A stretch of DNA of 64,000 nt from Pleodorina starrii (GCA_030267565.1 BRXU01000037.1:310001-374000); one strand, 5' to 3'; counted from the first letter of the stretch, positions 32,401-42,353 are shown. The notes: a model not told the origin generated them from the letters alone. Numbers and translations: made by a program.

Positions 32401-34142
32401 GTCCAGATAGCCGGATCCGCCTGTGTGGGCAGCGGGAGCCCGACTAGGTGATTGGCTGTGGGCGTGTCGGGCAGAGTGCGCAGGCTCGCCAGGGCATACA
32501 GCTGCGCGACACGGCCCCCCCTTGCGCCCCGCTGCTGGTGGTAAGAGAGGATGGTGTCCACCTGCCCAACAGTCCAGAGCAGGTCGGGGGGCGTCTCAGG
32601 GCCGGGTCCGAAGCTGGCGGCCTCCATTTGTAAATCTTGCCACCACGGCCGGCCCCCAACCCCGTTGGAGCCTGCCCTATCACGGGCGGTGGCAGTGTTG
32701 TCGCCGTGCGACTCCCGGCGCTCTTGCCCCCCTCCCGCGCCGTCGCGGGTGCGCTGGGTTGCGTGGGGAATGTAACCAATGGACCGCAGGGCGTGCAGCA
32801 CGGCCTGCAGCTCATCGGCATCCCGCGCAGGCGGGCCCACCGGAGGACCCGCTCCGCGCGTCACCGGCCTGGTGCCAATCGCGCCACTAGCGTGCAGTCG
32901 GGCCATGAGCCTCTCTACGTATTCGCGATCCGCCCCCTCCTGATTCTGCTCATCCTGCACGCTCGCATGCCGGCGCGCGCCCCCCTGTGCCGCCTCCCCG
33001 TAGCCTAGCACAGTCCTGACCATGCCCTCCGCCGGACCCCCCGGAGGCAACTGCACGCGCGGGGCGTCAAAAACAAACCCCGGGCTGTCCCCTTGCAGGA
33101 GGTTCCCCCGTCCTACACCGCCGTTCCCCCGCAGCCCGGGCTCGGTCCCCAAGGGGCTCGAGCCCTCAAACCTCCACCCTGTGCGACCATCTTCGTCCGC
33201 TGTGTGGTAGACGGACAGGGGCGTGTAGGGCGGCACCGCGGTAGTCGGCGTGTCCTCGAGCGTGTGGTCCGGCACCAGCACGCGACAAGCCCCTCCAGCG
33301 AGGGCGTGGCGGCGAACGGGCAGCCGGTCCGGATCAAAGCCGGGGCCGCCAACGTTGGTGGCCGCCGCGGCGCCAGGCGCTGCTGCAGCGCCCAGCGCCG
33401 CCGCGGCGCCCATAGCAAGCCCGTCCGCCAAGACTGTGACGCCCGGCTCGCGTGCGGTGGCCGCACCCGCCGCGGTCCGTTCCGCAGCCGCGCGTGCCGC
33501 CGCGTCGGTGGCCGCGGCGTCCATCGCCGCTGCCACCGCCGCCGCGGCTCGCATGGCCGTGGTGTGGCCCTCCCCCGTCTCCGCTGCTATCTCCGGCCCC
33601 GAAGCTCCCACTGCCCGGGGGCGCCCGCCTGCCGCCTCGGGGGCGGCGGCGGGCGCCTCCAAGGCCGTCAGAGCCTCAAAGCCGCCACCATAGGGGTTAA
33701 GAGCGGCAGCGGCCGCCATGAGCGGCCAGCCGCCCTCTAATGAGCCCGGGGTAGGCAGGGGTGACGGGGGAGAGCGTGGGCGTGGTGGTTGGGCGCCGTG
33801 GATGCTCCTCAGGCTGCGGAGAAAGAGGCGGGAGCCGGCGCCAGAAGGAGGCGACTGCTGGCGGGTGGGGGTGCCGCCGTTGGTTGGTTCAGGCAGGTGG
33901 CGGAGGCTGAGTGACGAGCTCGGGTTGGCCGTCACGAGAGAGGCCGGCGATTCGCGAGGGCTCAGGCCGCCCGCCAGGCGGGCCTGTGTGGCCCGGGCGT
34001 CTTGTGGCCCGACCCTGTTCAGGGCGCTCAGATGTCGCCGGTCGGCTGGCGACGCAGGCACGCGAGGTAGGAGCCCCGTCTCGCGCGGGGCGTCATACTC
34101 GTCGCCCACGTCAATGTCGTCGGCGAGCTGGAAGGCTGACAT
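29490..34142 (-). CDS. Gypsy Gag with aspartic protease
   Basis: 1550 residues, intact. The first 700 are Ala/Gly/Pro-rich and probably disordered. From about residue 780 a helical capsid-like region follows (RRTYTQQRIGELLDDHFAEY, then TEFTSRFSLLPAETYAEPRK). Near 1031 a Cys/His cluster (CPEGRWVAHQDKTCRLHPF, then HKQRHC) may replace the usual zinc knuckle. Near 1399 the protease signature DVLVDTGSAIIIV appears. The stop TGA overlaps the Pol ATG by ATGA at 29490-29493, so Pol is in the -1 frame relative to Gag. Gag packages RNA and the protease cleaves the polyproteins. Unusually, protease sits with Gag and not with Pol. Confidence 0.88.
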   Translation of the reverse strand: MSAFQLADDIDVGDEYDAPRETGLLPRVPASPADRRHLSALNRVGPQDARATQARLAGGLSPRESPASLVTANPSSSLSLRHLPEPTNGGTPTRQQSPPSGAGSRLFLRSLRSIHGAQPPRPRSPPSPLPTPGSLEGGWPLMAAAAALNPYGGGFEALTALEAPAAAPEAAGGRPRAVGASGPEIAAETGEGHTTAMRAAAAVAAAMDAAATDAAARAAAERTAAGAATAREPGVTVLADGLAMGAAAALGAAAAPGAAAATNVGGPGFDPDRLPVRRHALAGGACRVLVPDHTLEDTPTTAVPPYTPLSVYHTADEDGRTGWRFEGSSPLGTEPGLRGNGGVGRGNLLQGDSPGFVFDAPRVQLPPGGPAEGMVRTVLGYGEAAQGGARRHASVQDEQNQEGADREYVERLMARLHASGAIGTRPVTRGAGPPVGPPARDADELQAVLHALRSIGYIPHATQRTRDGAGGGQERRESHGDNTATARDRAGSNGVGGRPWWQDLQMEAASFGPGPETPPDLLWTVGQVDTILSYHQQRGARGGRVAQLYALASLRTLPDTPTANHLVGLPLPTQADPAIWTISLMLSYVPHASSQQGCTEAELYWVELRHYLNRTYPPVPRRATLPAGAAGLGAPLAAPPPQAANATSPPGAPPTGGAPPTPPTPPPGPNPPPPPSPLPSPSGASPSVTPAVTTTPSDTSAGVQRRPGEIVALPQDDWEPAKPVQGQGYEFDGKPQNYTAFKSKVENYLVTALGPRSSARYKHADYKHVVIVLVSMFLKADSPPRRTYTQQRIGELLDDHFAEYTAAGGDAALYRGQAAPREGARNFVDFWLANVLQITAGNGAVIEQEYDAYVYPVGVDPNTAVTEFTSRFSLLPAETYAEPRKAQWFLRAAIRALAGYKQLKEAVLRLRTEDKFHLLTLRQAANIIGAMVGGSGLSGLQQRPPHTLKEDDDGVYSGSGGGTGGGGSAIVGGGSGNNSSGSGNGTGGGGGRKNHTVNALAPSGNRSKGNAPRAEHDQVTMAAAAAADRICPEGRWVAHQDKTCRLHPFLGSNHKQRHCRGSKQRIATDPAGLLAEMQAKVHEARQGRGLPADLTDKSVPALALAPSASQRQVDRMDAQLQQLHQLLAAQRIPSSAVSEAAAPLPVQMLAWRQQAAQAPPPPPQSVAPSAVSYHRHPATPQLQHPPASYAAPSTPPPPPPWPAAVAMPAAMPGPYDAAPHSSIALPFGTYAVCPVGATVAERMPPGFQQQNSHAPAKAPEKGPAAAPGSYDHTAVAVLPDPLTQAIQLLDNARNCLVRMQSSALAAVKPAPPPLAAAQAAPPAAALASPAAALPPSPSASALVALATPAAALAMTDASLHPANTALSDHDDLARPLPYLQQTWPAESLLVGGELVRDVLVDTGSAIIIVAQRLADRLQLRCQPRPEYTVTTAAGRSTLLGEVCGGLTLTFGAGAAQGHTIWLPAMLAADSGAEAYELLLGMRALQPLQSRLDLREGREKLEMWPPGHGYLGIPIIIRWPSLGGGVAPLAASTAAPALPQPPPLAGGGGSL

Positions 34143-34394
34143 TGCGTCCTCTAGAGCCTCCAGCGTGTTGGGCGCCTCGTGGCGCGAGGACCTGGCCTAG
34201 GTCCTGAGCTGCTCCGTGGCAGCGATGTGGCAGCGCTCGCGGCTACCCTCCAAACGGCGTGCGTGCCGTTGGAAGTTAACACCTAGCCGTGGTCTGCAGA
34301 CCTCAGCTGGGTGCCGAAGCCCGAAAGCCGCTCGCGGACGTCCGCAATGGCTTGGCTTCGCTTGGTGTGGGCTCGCGCGGGGCGTGCGCGACAG
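34143..34394 (-). other. Leader between 5' LTR and Gag
   Basis: About 250 bp of untranslated leader. It should contain the primer-binding site directly after the LTR (element orientation CTGTCGCGCACGCCCC), but I cannot match it confidently to a tRNA 3' end. Confidence 0.5.
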
Positions 34395-34899
34395 CAGCTG
34401 GACTGCAGCCGGGCTCACTGCATCCAGTACTGGCCCCGAGGCCTGACCGCTGGGGCGAGGCCGCGCTCCTTCTTCCTAGCGTGAGGTCCGAGCTCGGCGC
34501 CTACGTGCGCGCGAGCAACAGTGCTGCTGAGCTGACTACTATAATGCACAAGCGATAAGGCAGCCAGCCAGGTTGATCAGGCCCGGCCGGCGCCGCGCTA
34601 GTGCATGTGAGACACCATTGTGGCGGCTTGGGCTAACGCCACAGCGAGAGTCGCTGCTGGGGATCTGATTGTATGTTACAATATCATATATCCTTCGGCA
34701 TCGTAATGACCAAGCGAAGCGCTTCCAGCAGGAAGCGCTCGCGCCTAGGTAGGAGCTCGTTTGGACGAGCAGTACGACCGTAATATCTCCCATAAGATGG
34801 AGATACGTCCAGATACGCTCGAGGGTCCTTCCTAGCGTCTCTCCGCGCCCTCACCGGGCATTTGTCCCGGAAATGTACCGACACCAACGGTGCACGACA
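34395..34899 (-). repeat. 5' LTR of the gypsy element
   Basis: Same sequence as 22665-23169. It should contain the element promoter. TGTAA (TTACA at 34676-34680) lies in the same position as in the other LTR. Confidence 0.92.
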
Positions 34900-37287
34900 C
34901 GGAGAGGAACCGGACAGGGCGTGCACGGGAAGGTGCGTGGCGTATGTGTGCGTGTGTGTGTGCATGTTCCCGATTTTGGTTCTAGTGCAAAAGAGGGTTA
35001 TGCCTTGGTGTGTAATGAATCTAAGGAAAACGTTCCAAAGAGGTAGGCTGGGGACTGCTGGGGACATGTACTGCGGGAACGAACGAAACTGAACGAAATG
35101 GCCTACGGTAGGTTGGCAGCTTTGCACGGGCGGCCGAATGCTGTCCAAAAGACGCCCGTTTTGACGAGCCAAACGAAGGCAGGGAAAGGCCGGCACGCTG
35201 CCGAGCACGCCGAAATCCGTCTTGGTGCTGTGCCGCCGGCGCTGAAGATTTGCACTAAATGTCAAAGAGGAAGGTGGGCAAGGAGCGTGGGGGTTTTCGA
35301 AGGAGTACCAATGCGCGCAGAACATGAAACCTTCGGAGCGTCAGTAATCGGTACCGTTGAAATTGTTCACTTTGCAAGTGGAGTCAGATCTCAGATGCAT
35401 ATGTACGCGCAACCTCGCGGCAGCGGTGTGGCCAGGTGTGACGGGGTGGGTGGGTGTGTGGTCGGGGTGGGCGCGATTACTACATATCTCCATCTCCATA
35501 TCTACATCGGATTCCCTGTCGAACGACTCGGACCACCAAGATGAACAGCAGGTTGGCTCCTGCCCACTCAATACCTCCACCCCGCATCCGAAGATGTCCT
35601 CTGGATGGACCCGATGACTAATCTGATTTGTCTGGTTTCGGGGCTCCAGGGGGAGGGACAAGTTGACAGGAGAGGCTGGACAGAAGACTTGCTCCGTCCT
35701 TGAGGCACTGAGGGAGATCCCTTGAGGCACTGAGGGAGAGGGAGATCCCTTGAGGCACTGAGGCACTGAGGGAGATCCCTTGAGGCACTGAGATCCCTTG
35801 AGGCACTGAGGGAGATCCCTTGAGGCACTGAGGGAGATCCGCGCCCCCTTCCCCTTCCCCTCACAAGACCCAACCAAAGGGCGAGTTTCATCGCAAGGCT
35901 GTGTCTGAATCCGGGCCTTCCTTCCAGAGAGAGAGAGTGCTGCCTGGTGCTTGCTAGGAGTGGGGTCCGTCAGCGTCGCCGCCCTCGCCCTCGCCCTCGC
36001 CGCCGTTGACGTTTGTGCATATCAAAGCTTATTGTCTTCAGTTGGGGAGCGCTAAGGACAGCTGCCACGCACCGTCGTCGTCGCCGTCGTCGTCGTCGTT
36101 GCAGTGGGCTCCAGGCCGCCACGAGTTGCGGTGGAGTCAGCGTTGCCGATCGATGCGTGCAACCGTAACTCGGCGTCATTCAGAAAAGCAAGCCTTTGAC
36201 GGCAGCATGAGTGAGTATTTTCCCCTACAGCGGTATCCCATTTTTTCGCAATGCGGCCCGCCCACCGCCCAAGGATTAAAAGTACGGCCGGGCGTGAACG
36301 CATTCCTTTCTTCGAGGCCGGGGGTCCGAGTTGATCATCTGTAAGGAATGATCTTGTATCAAGCCACTGCATTGCCGCCGGAACGCTGCGCCCCACCTTG
36401 TTATTTGTTTTGCCGGTGGTGGTGGGCGGACACGGCGCCTCACGGCGGGCGGGTTTCCCTTTGAGAAAACGATTTGCTTGTCCATGTAGGCAAAACATGG
36501 ACACCCTTATTTATTACGGATGAGCAAATAACAGATTACTCGTATAGATAGCAGGATTTACGTGGCGCGTTGAAACGGACGGTGATTTGTAACGGTGCGC
36601 CAGGGTGAGTTGTGTGTGCCCGTCTCACGAAGCGCAGAGAAGCTACAACATAGGTGGAAAGATGTACAGAAAACCCCGACAGCGCTTAGTTAAAACGCAA
36701 CCAGACAGGCACAGGCGACAAAGAAGGGACGTGAAAGCGTGAAAGGGCACCTGGCGAGCATGGACGAGCGAGCTGCACTGTATGTATGCACCTTGATCCC
36801 AATGGGTCAGCCAATCTGCGTGCATGCTGCACGAGGTTTCGGAGTATATTCAAGAGCTCGCAGGAGGGCATTCCATCTGCCACGTAGCGGGCGTGACGGC
36901 TTACCCGCCGGTGAGGAAAGGAGGAAGGCCTGCCGCGTGGTTCCTCCCTAGGGCTGACTGCGCTCTATTGGGGTGTAGGGCGAGGATGCATGTGCAAAGG
37001 GATGCGCCCCTGACCCTGCACGTAAGGAAAGGTTGGCGCAGGCAGGATGCATAGCCGATTGCCGTGCTCGTCCAGCGCGCGAGAGGACGCATACTAAAAT
37101 TGCCTTGATCTTAGGGGCAGGGCGGGCGCCCGGCGCACGTGCGTGGCTTTCGTTTCTTGCCAGCGTGAGCGGGCAAACCTCAGACGGGACGGCAGGGGTC
37201 GGTGCAGCGCTTGAGGATTCGACCTGTGCCACAAAGAAGCAGAGTAATTTCAGCATTTAAAGAAGGTCTTGTGGGCTTGTGCTTTTT
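34900..37287. other. Unique flank without a supported gene
   Basis: About 2.4 kb of mixed composition to the right of the gypsy element. It has a short GT run near 34945-34964 and a 22-bp tandem repeat at 35697-35842. No open frame has recognisable domains, targeting signals or paired splice sites. Confidence 0.5.
35697..35842. repeat. 22-bp tandem repeat
   Basis: CCTTGAGGCACTGAGGGAGATC and shortened variants are repeated about seven times, with some units missing the GGGAGA part. Confidence 0.88.
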
Positions 37288-37328
37288 GGGCGGGGCCCCA
37301 GCGCGAAGCGCCCAGGGGGGCCCCGCCC
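37288..37328. repeat. Perfect 12-bp GC-only inverted repeat (hairpin)
   Basis: GGGCGGGGCCCC at 37288-37299 and its reverse complement GGGGCCCCGCCC at 37317-37328 enclose a 17-base loop that itself contains GCGC-GAA-GCGC. It marks the left edge of the compound repeat block. Confidence 0.85.
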
Positions 37329-37330
37329 TG

Positions 37331-37393
37331 TAGCCGTAGCGCCTCTAGCGTAGCTAGAGAAGCGGAGGACTTACTCGATTAAATGGTGTCCGT
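37331..37393. repeat. 62-bp direct repeat, left copy
   Basis: It starts TAGCCGTAGCGCCTCTAGCG, includes the inverted repeat TCTAGC-GTA-GCTAGA, and ends in AAATGGTGTCCGT. The same sequence occurs at 38992-39054, so the pair brackets one copy of the GCGTA-rich repeat. Confidence 0.85.
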
Positions 37394-37394
37394 C

Positions 37395-38923
37395 CGTCCG
37401 TCCGTGTGTCAGATGTAATTTGGATTTCCCGGAATTTCGCTTTTCGTTTCGGCATTTCGGATAGCATAGTGCATCCTGTATAGCTGATATGCGTTCGTTC
37501 ATGTGTTCATTGAAGTTGAAATTTGAAATAGTAACAGTTGATCGCGGCCGAAGTCGCATCAACGTCTCCGCGCGTGGAAATCATCGCAATCGCCGTCAAA
37601 ATTTAAATAATGGAATTGTGACATTGCGGCGCGATGTGAATCGTATTGCTATCGTGAAGGAGAATTGCTCGGCTCCGAAACCCCGACGCGTAAAGTGCAT
37701 AAATTTTTTGGGCGTCGCGGGTTGTGCTGCATGCATATAGATATATAATAAAAATCATTTATGTGCGATATCATAGCGTTAGGCTTGTCAAAGTTAGTCG
37801 CCTTGCGATTTGCGAGGAAAATGCGATCGTGCACTCGCGCTACTTAGGATGCTGCATAACATATCGTTGCGTTGCATAGCGTTGCGTAGCGGATCGTAAC
37901 GAAGCATAGCGGAGCGTATCGCGGAGCATAGCGTCGCGTCGTGTAGTTGGTGAATAAAGTCGTGCACGCCTGCGCAGCGCTCCGCTACATTCTGCTGCGC
38001 TTCGCTACGCTGTCGCTCGCTCGCTCGCTCGCTCAAAGTTAGTCGCCGCTCGTCGTGGCTCGTCGCTGCTCGCGTCGTCGCCGCTCTTTATTCGTTGCCG
38101 CTCGCCGCCGCTCATCGCCGCGTAGCGTAGCGTCGCGTCGCGTACCATAGTGTGGTGCAGCGTGCACGACCGTAAATCGCACGTCACATTTCAACGTGCA
38201 CGATTGAAGTCGCGCACGCGCCTTCCCGCGGAGCATAGTGTAGTGTAGCGTCGTGTCGCGTCGCGTCTCGTCGCATCACGTTGCGTCATGTCGCGTCGCA
38301 TCATGTTGCGTCGCGTCGCATCGTGTCGCGTTGCGTCGCGTCGTGTCACGTCACGTCGCGTCGCGTCGCGTCACGCCGCGTCACGTCGCGTCGCGTAGTG
38401 CAGCGCAGCATGCAGGATCGTATTGCAATGCTACGCAACACAACGACGCCGCGTGGTCGCGTCATGTAGCCTAGCGTAGCGTAGCGTAGCATAGCGTTGC
38501 GTAGCGGATCGTAATGGAGCGTAGCGGAGCGTAGTGTGGAGCATCACGGAACGTAACATAGCGTCACGTCGCGTCATGTAGCCTAGCGTAGCGTAGCGTA
38601 GCATAGCGTTGTGTAGCGGATCGTAATGGAGCGTAGTGGAGCGTAGCTTGGAGCATCACGGAGCGTAGCATAGCATCGTCGCGTCGCATCACGTCATGTA
38701 GCCTAGCTTAGCGTACTGTAGCATAGCGTTGCGTAGCGAATCGTAATGAAGCATAGCGGAGCGTAGCATAACGTCGCGTCGCGGAGCCTAGCGTACCGTA
38801 CCGTAGCATAACGTCGCGTCGCGTCGCGTCATGTCGCATCGCGTCGTGTCGTGTCGCGTCGCGTCGCGTCCGCATCCGCAAGGGGCGCTACGGCAGCCCG
38901 CGGCCCGCAGGGCGCGCGCTTGT
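37395..38923. repeat. GCGTA/GCGTC-rich dispersed repeat, copy 1
   Basis: It opens GTGTCAGATGTAATTTGG, has an AT-rich unique part to about 37800, then hundreds of bases of GCGTA, GCGTC and GCATA pentamer variants. It ends with a segment containing GGGGCGCTACGGCAGCCCGC and GGCGCGCGCTTGT. The same start, order and end occur at 53208-57305. No coding capacity is seen; the short open frames here are by-products of the repeat. Confidence 0.85.
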
Positions 38924-38991
38924 AGGATTGCCCATGTCCGTGTGCCCGTGGGACGTGGGACGGTGGACGGTGGTGGAAGTAATTGGACAAG

Positions 38992-39054
38992 TAGCCGTAG
39001 CGCCTCTAGCGTAGCTAGAGAAGCGGAGGACTTACTCGATTAAATGGTGTCCGT
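38992..39054. repeat. 62-bp direct repeat, right copy
   Basis: Same sequence as 37331-37393, just after the end of dispersed repeat copy 1. Confidence 0.85.
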
Positions 39055-39135
39055 TCCCGGAGCAATCGAAGATTGCGGAGGGATACGACCCCATAATTGT
39101 GCGTCAGTGATCCGTCCGCCGTCACACGTCAAGTC

Positions 39136-39836
39136 GTGCGCTCTGGGAATTGGCATCCAGAAGTTTTCAGGAGATTGCATTCGCTATTGTTAGCGCCAAT
39201 TTTCCGACTCGGAGGAGCGTGCGCGGCTGTGCAAAGTGGGCGACAAGTGTCCATGGCAAGTCGACTTTGCAGCGCGCGCCGCCAAAAGGCCCCGAAAATT
39301 AGCCTTTCAATAACTGGTTTTCCAGGGATCATATGACATGAAATTCTGGGTGGGAAAGAAGCGCGCTTGCAAAAGTAGTGGACTCGCGCAACCGTGGACC
39401 CGACTCGTGCGAACCCGTAACGGCTACCTAAGAACATAATATATTAAAAGGAAACACCATATAGAATTGAAGGATGCAAATTACGAACCGGAAAGCAAGC
39501 GGGTGGGACAAGAGTACAACTACCGGGAAGACATAGTTGTGCACCTGGGGCACATAGTGCGCTCTGGGCTTTGGCAGCCAGAAGTTTTCAGGAGATTGCA
39601 TTCGCTATTGTTAGAGCCAAGTTTCCGAGTCGGAGGAGCTTGCGCGGCTTTGCAAAGTGGGCGACAATGTCCATGGCAAGTCGACTATGCAGCGCGCGCC
39701 GCCAAAAGGCCCCGAAAAGTGGCCGTTCATAAAGTCAGCGGTAAAGGTATCGTATGACATCAAATTCTCGGTGAGAAAGAGGCGCGCTTGCAAAAGTGGG
39801 CTCGCGCGACCCGGTCTGCATGCGGTCTGCACCTGC
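39136..39836. repeat. 421-bp tandem satellite, one full and one partial unit
   Basis: GTGCGCTCTGGG starts units at 39136 and 39557, a period of 421 bp. Units share AAGTTTTCAGGAGATTGCAT, a CATGGCAAGTCGACT segment, and (in the full unit) GGATGCAAATTACGA. The second unit stops at about 39836 where TG satellite begins. A third, 5'-cut unit lies at 41631-42007. Confidence 0.85.
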
Positions 39837-39992
39837 GTGGTCAGTGTGTGAGAGTGTGTGTGAGAGTGTGTGATTGTTTAGGTGTGTGAGTGAGTGTGTG
39901 CATGAGTGTGTGAGTGTGAGTGTGTGAGTGTGTGTGAGTGAGTATGAGTGTGTGAGAGTAAGTGAGAGTGTGAGTGAGTGTATGTGTGTGTC

Positions 39993-40303
39993 GTTACAGT
40001 ATCTGACCGGGCCCTGACGCTGGCCAGGGGCTGCTAACCCAGCCCCGACGGAAAGACCGCCTAAGCACTCTCCCCCTTGCGGTGGGAGAAGGGCGTGAGG
40101 GGCCGCTACCCCCTCCTGCTCGACGCGGAGCTGGCTGCGTCGTACACCCCATATACGGGTGTACGGCGCAGCGGCTCCCCAAAGGCTTGAGCTCACAGCC
40201 TGCCATATACGGCAGCTGGGCCCTTCGTCCGCACAAACAGCAGTCGCGCCGGCGCGCTACGCGGCGCCCGCGCTGTCCTGCCCGCCCTGAAGTCCTTGCA
40301 GCG
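39993..40303 (-). mobile_element. 5'-truncated LINE tail (311 bp)
   Basis: Nearly identical to the 3' end of the full LINE (42354 onward), from GTTACAGTATCTGACCGGG to GAAGTCCTTGCAGCG. It is inserted in TG satellite in the same orientation, with the same 3' terminus. Confidence 0.88.
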
Positions 40304-40340
40304 TGAGTGTGTGTGAGTGTGAGTATGTGTGTGTATGTGC

Positions 40341-40557
40341 CCTTACGCTGGCCAGGGGCTGCTAACCCAGCCCCGACGGAAAGACCGCCTAAGCACTCTC
40401 CCCCTTGCGGTGGGAGAAGGGCGTGAGGGGCCGCTACCCCCTCCTGCTCGACGCAGAGCTGGCTGCGTCGTACACCCCATATACGGGTGTACGGTGCAGC
40501 GGCTCCCCAAAGGCTTGAGCTCACAGCCTGCCTTATACGGCAGCTGGGCCCTTCGTC
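40341..40557 (-). mobile_element. 5'-truncated LINE tail with altered 3' end (about 217 bp)
   Basis: It matches the LINE tail from ACGCTGGCCAGGGGCTGC to CAGCTGGGCCCTTCGTC but lacks the last 20-odd bases at the 3' end. Either it is a separate insertion or a partial duplication of the neighbouring tail. Confidence 0.8.
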
Positions 40558-41570
40558 CTTCGTGCTGGGCCCTTCGTGCGTGTGTGTGCGAGTGGGTGTG
40601 TGTTCGTGTGTGCGAGTGGGTGTGACTGCTTGTAAGTGCGTGTGAATGCGTGAGTGCGGGTGAGTGCGTGTGAGTGTGTGCGAGTGCGTGTGAGTGCGTG
40701 CGTGTGAGTGCGTGCGTGTGAGTGCGTGTGAGAGCGTGTGAGAGCGTGTTAGTGCGTGTGAGTGCGTGTTAGTATGTGGAGTGCGTGTGAGTGCGTTTGA
40801 CTGCGTGTGAGTACGTGTGAGTGCGTTAGACTGCGTGTGAATGCGTGTGAGTGCGGGTGACTGCATGTGAGTGCGTGTGAGTGCGTGTGAGAGTGTGCGA
40901 GTGCGTGTGCATGCGTGAGAGGGTGTGTGCGTGCGTGAGAGAGTGTGTGAGTGTGTGAGAGAGTGTGTGAGTACGTGTGAGCGCGTGTGAGTACGTGTGA
41001 GTGCGTGTGAGTGCATGTGAGTGCGTGTGAGTGCGTGTAAGTACGTGTGAGTGCGTGTGAGTGTGTGTGAGTGCGTGCGAGTGCGTGTGAGTGCGTGTGA
41101 GTGCGTGTGGGTGCGTGTGAGCGCGTGTGAGTGCGTGCAAGTGTGCGTGTGTGTGCGATTGGGTGTGTGTGCGTGTGTGCGAGTGGGTGTGACTGCATGT
41201 GAGTGCGTGTGAGCGCATGTGAGTGCGTGTGAATACGTGCGAGTGGTGCGTGTGAGTGCATGTGAGTGCGTGTGAGCGCGTATGAGTGTGTGTGAATGCA
41301 TGTGAGTGTGTGTGAGTGCGTGTGAGTGCGTGTGAGTGCGTGTGAGTGCGTGTGAGTGCGTGTGAGTGTGCGTGTGTAGGTGAGTGGGTGCGTGTGTAGG
41401 TGAGTGAGTGCGTACGAGTGCGTGTGAGAGCGTGTACGTGTGTGTGAGTGCATGTTAGTACGTGGAGTGTGTGTGAGTGTGTGTAAGTGCATGCGAGTGC
41501 GTGTGACTGCGTGAGAGTGCGTGCGACTGCGTGTGAGTGCGTGTGGGTTAGTGAGTGTGTGTGTGTGTGT

Positions 41571-41633
41571 GGGGGGGGGGAAGTGTGTGACTGTCGCTCC
41601 GTACGCTCGACCCACCCGGCAAAGTCATACTCG
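41571..41633. repeat. G-run plus GTCGCTCCGTACGCTCG segment, copy 1
   Basis: A G-run followed by AAGTGTGTGACTGTCGCTCC and CACCCGGC. The same segment occurs at 53076-53140, at the other end of the TG-satellite complex. Confidence 0.8.
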
Positions 41634-42007
41634 CGCCAAGTTTCCGACTCGGAGGAGCATGCACGGCTGTGCAAAGTGGGCGGCAAATGCCCATGGCAAG
41701 TCGATTATGCATCGCGCGCAGGCAGAAGGCCCCCAAAATAAGCCGTTCATAAGACTGTTCTATAGGCATCATATGACGTGAAATTCTGGGTGGGAAAGAG
41801 GCGTGCTTGCAAAACCCTGGACTCGCGCGACCCTGGACCCGACTCGTGCGAAGCAAATAACCGCGACCTAAGAACAACAGAATTGTAAAGCAAAGAGCAT
41901 AAAGAATGAAAGGATGCAAATTACGAGCCGGAAAGCAAGCGGGTGGGAAAAGTGTACAACAACCGGGAAGACATAGTTCTGCACCTAGTGCGCTCTGGGC
42001 TTTGGCA
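41631..42007. repeat. 421-bp satellite, third partial unit
   Basis: It starts in the middle of the unit (CGCCAAGTTTCCGACTCGG), runs past GGATGCAAATTACGAGCCGG and ends 20 bases into the next unit (GTGCGCTCTGGGCTTTGGCA). TG satellite then resumes. Confidence 0.82.
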
Positions 42008-42292
42008 TGCGTGCGTGAATGTGCGGGAGTGCGTGAATGTGCGGGAGTGAGGGAGTGAGGGAAAGAGTGTGTGAGTGCGTGAGAGAGTGTGTGAGTGCGT
42101 GAGAGAGTGTGTGAGTACGTGAGAGTGCGTGTGGGTACGTGTGGGTACGTGTGAGTGCGTGTGAGTACGTGTGAGTGCGTGTGAGTGCGTGTGGGTGCGT
42201 GTGAGCGCGTGTGAGTGCGTGCAAGTGTGCGTGTGTGTGCGTGTGAGTGCGTGTGGGTGCGTGTGAGCGCGTGTGAGTGCGTGCAAGTGTGC

Positions 42293-42353
<61 letters not shown>

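Larger units (their letters stand above)
22665..34899 (-). mobile_element. Complete Ty3/gypsy LTR retrotransposon with extra Pol modules
   Basis: A 12.2-kb element on the minus strand bounded by 505-bp direct repeats that look identical by eye. Order from the 5' LTR (34395-34899): leader of about 250 bp, Gag with aspartic protease (34142-29490), Pol (29493-24130) in the order RT, RNase H, unusual insert, integrase, PHD finger. Then come about 960 bp of non-coding sequence and the 3' LTR (22665-23169). RT before integrase places it in Ty3/gypsy. The LTR begins TGTCGTGC in element orientation but does not end in CA. The pentamer GACAC occurs at both outer borders (22661-22665 and 34896-34900) and could be the target duplication if the LTR ends a few bases inside. 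Both long frames are intact and the LTRs match, so insertion looks recent. Confidence 0.93.
39838..42353. repeat. TG-rich satellite, left block
   Basis: Long array of GTGTGAGTGC, GTGTGAGTGT, GTGCGAGTGC and similar units, with interruptions by LINE tails (39993-40303, 40341-40557) and a 421-bp satellite fragment (41631-42007). It ends in pure GT just before the LINE. The long His/Thr/Ser open frames on the minus strand are only translations of the repeat. Confidence 0.93.

Noticed and set aside
39994..41615. Very long minus-strand open frames made of [16 protein letters not shown] peptides (also at 49939-51586 and 51796-52706)
   Set aside because: They are translations of the TG satellite in several frames at once and have no complexity, start context or domain.
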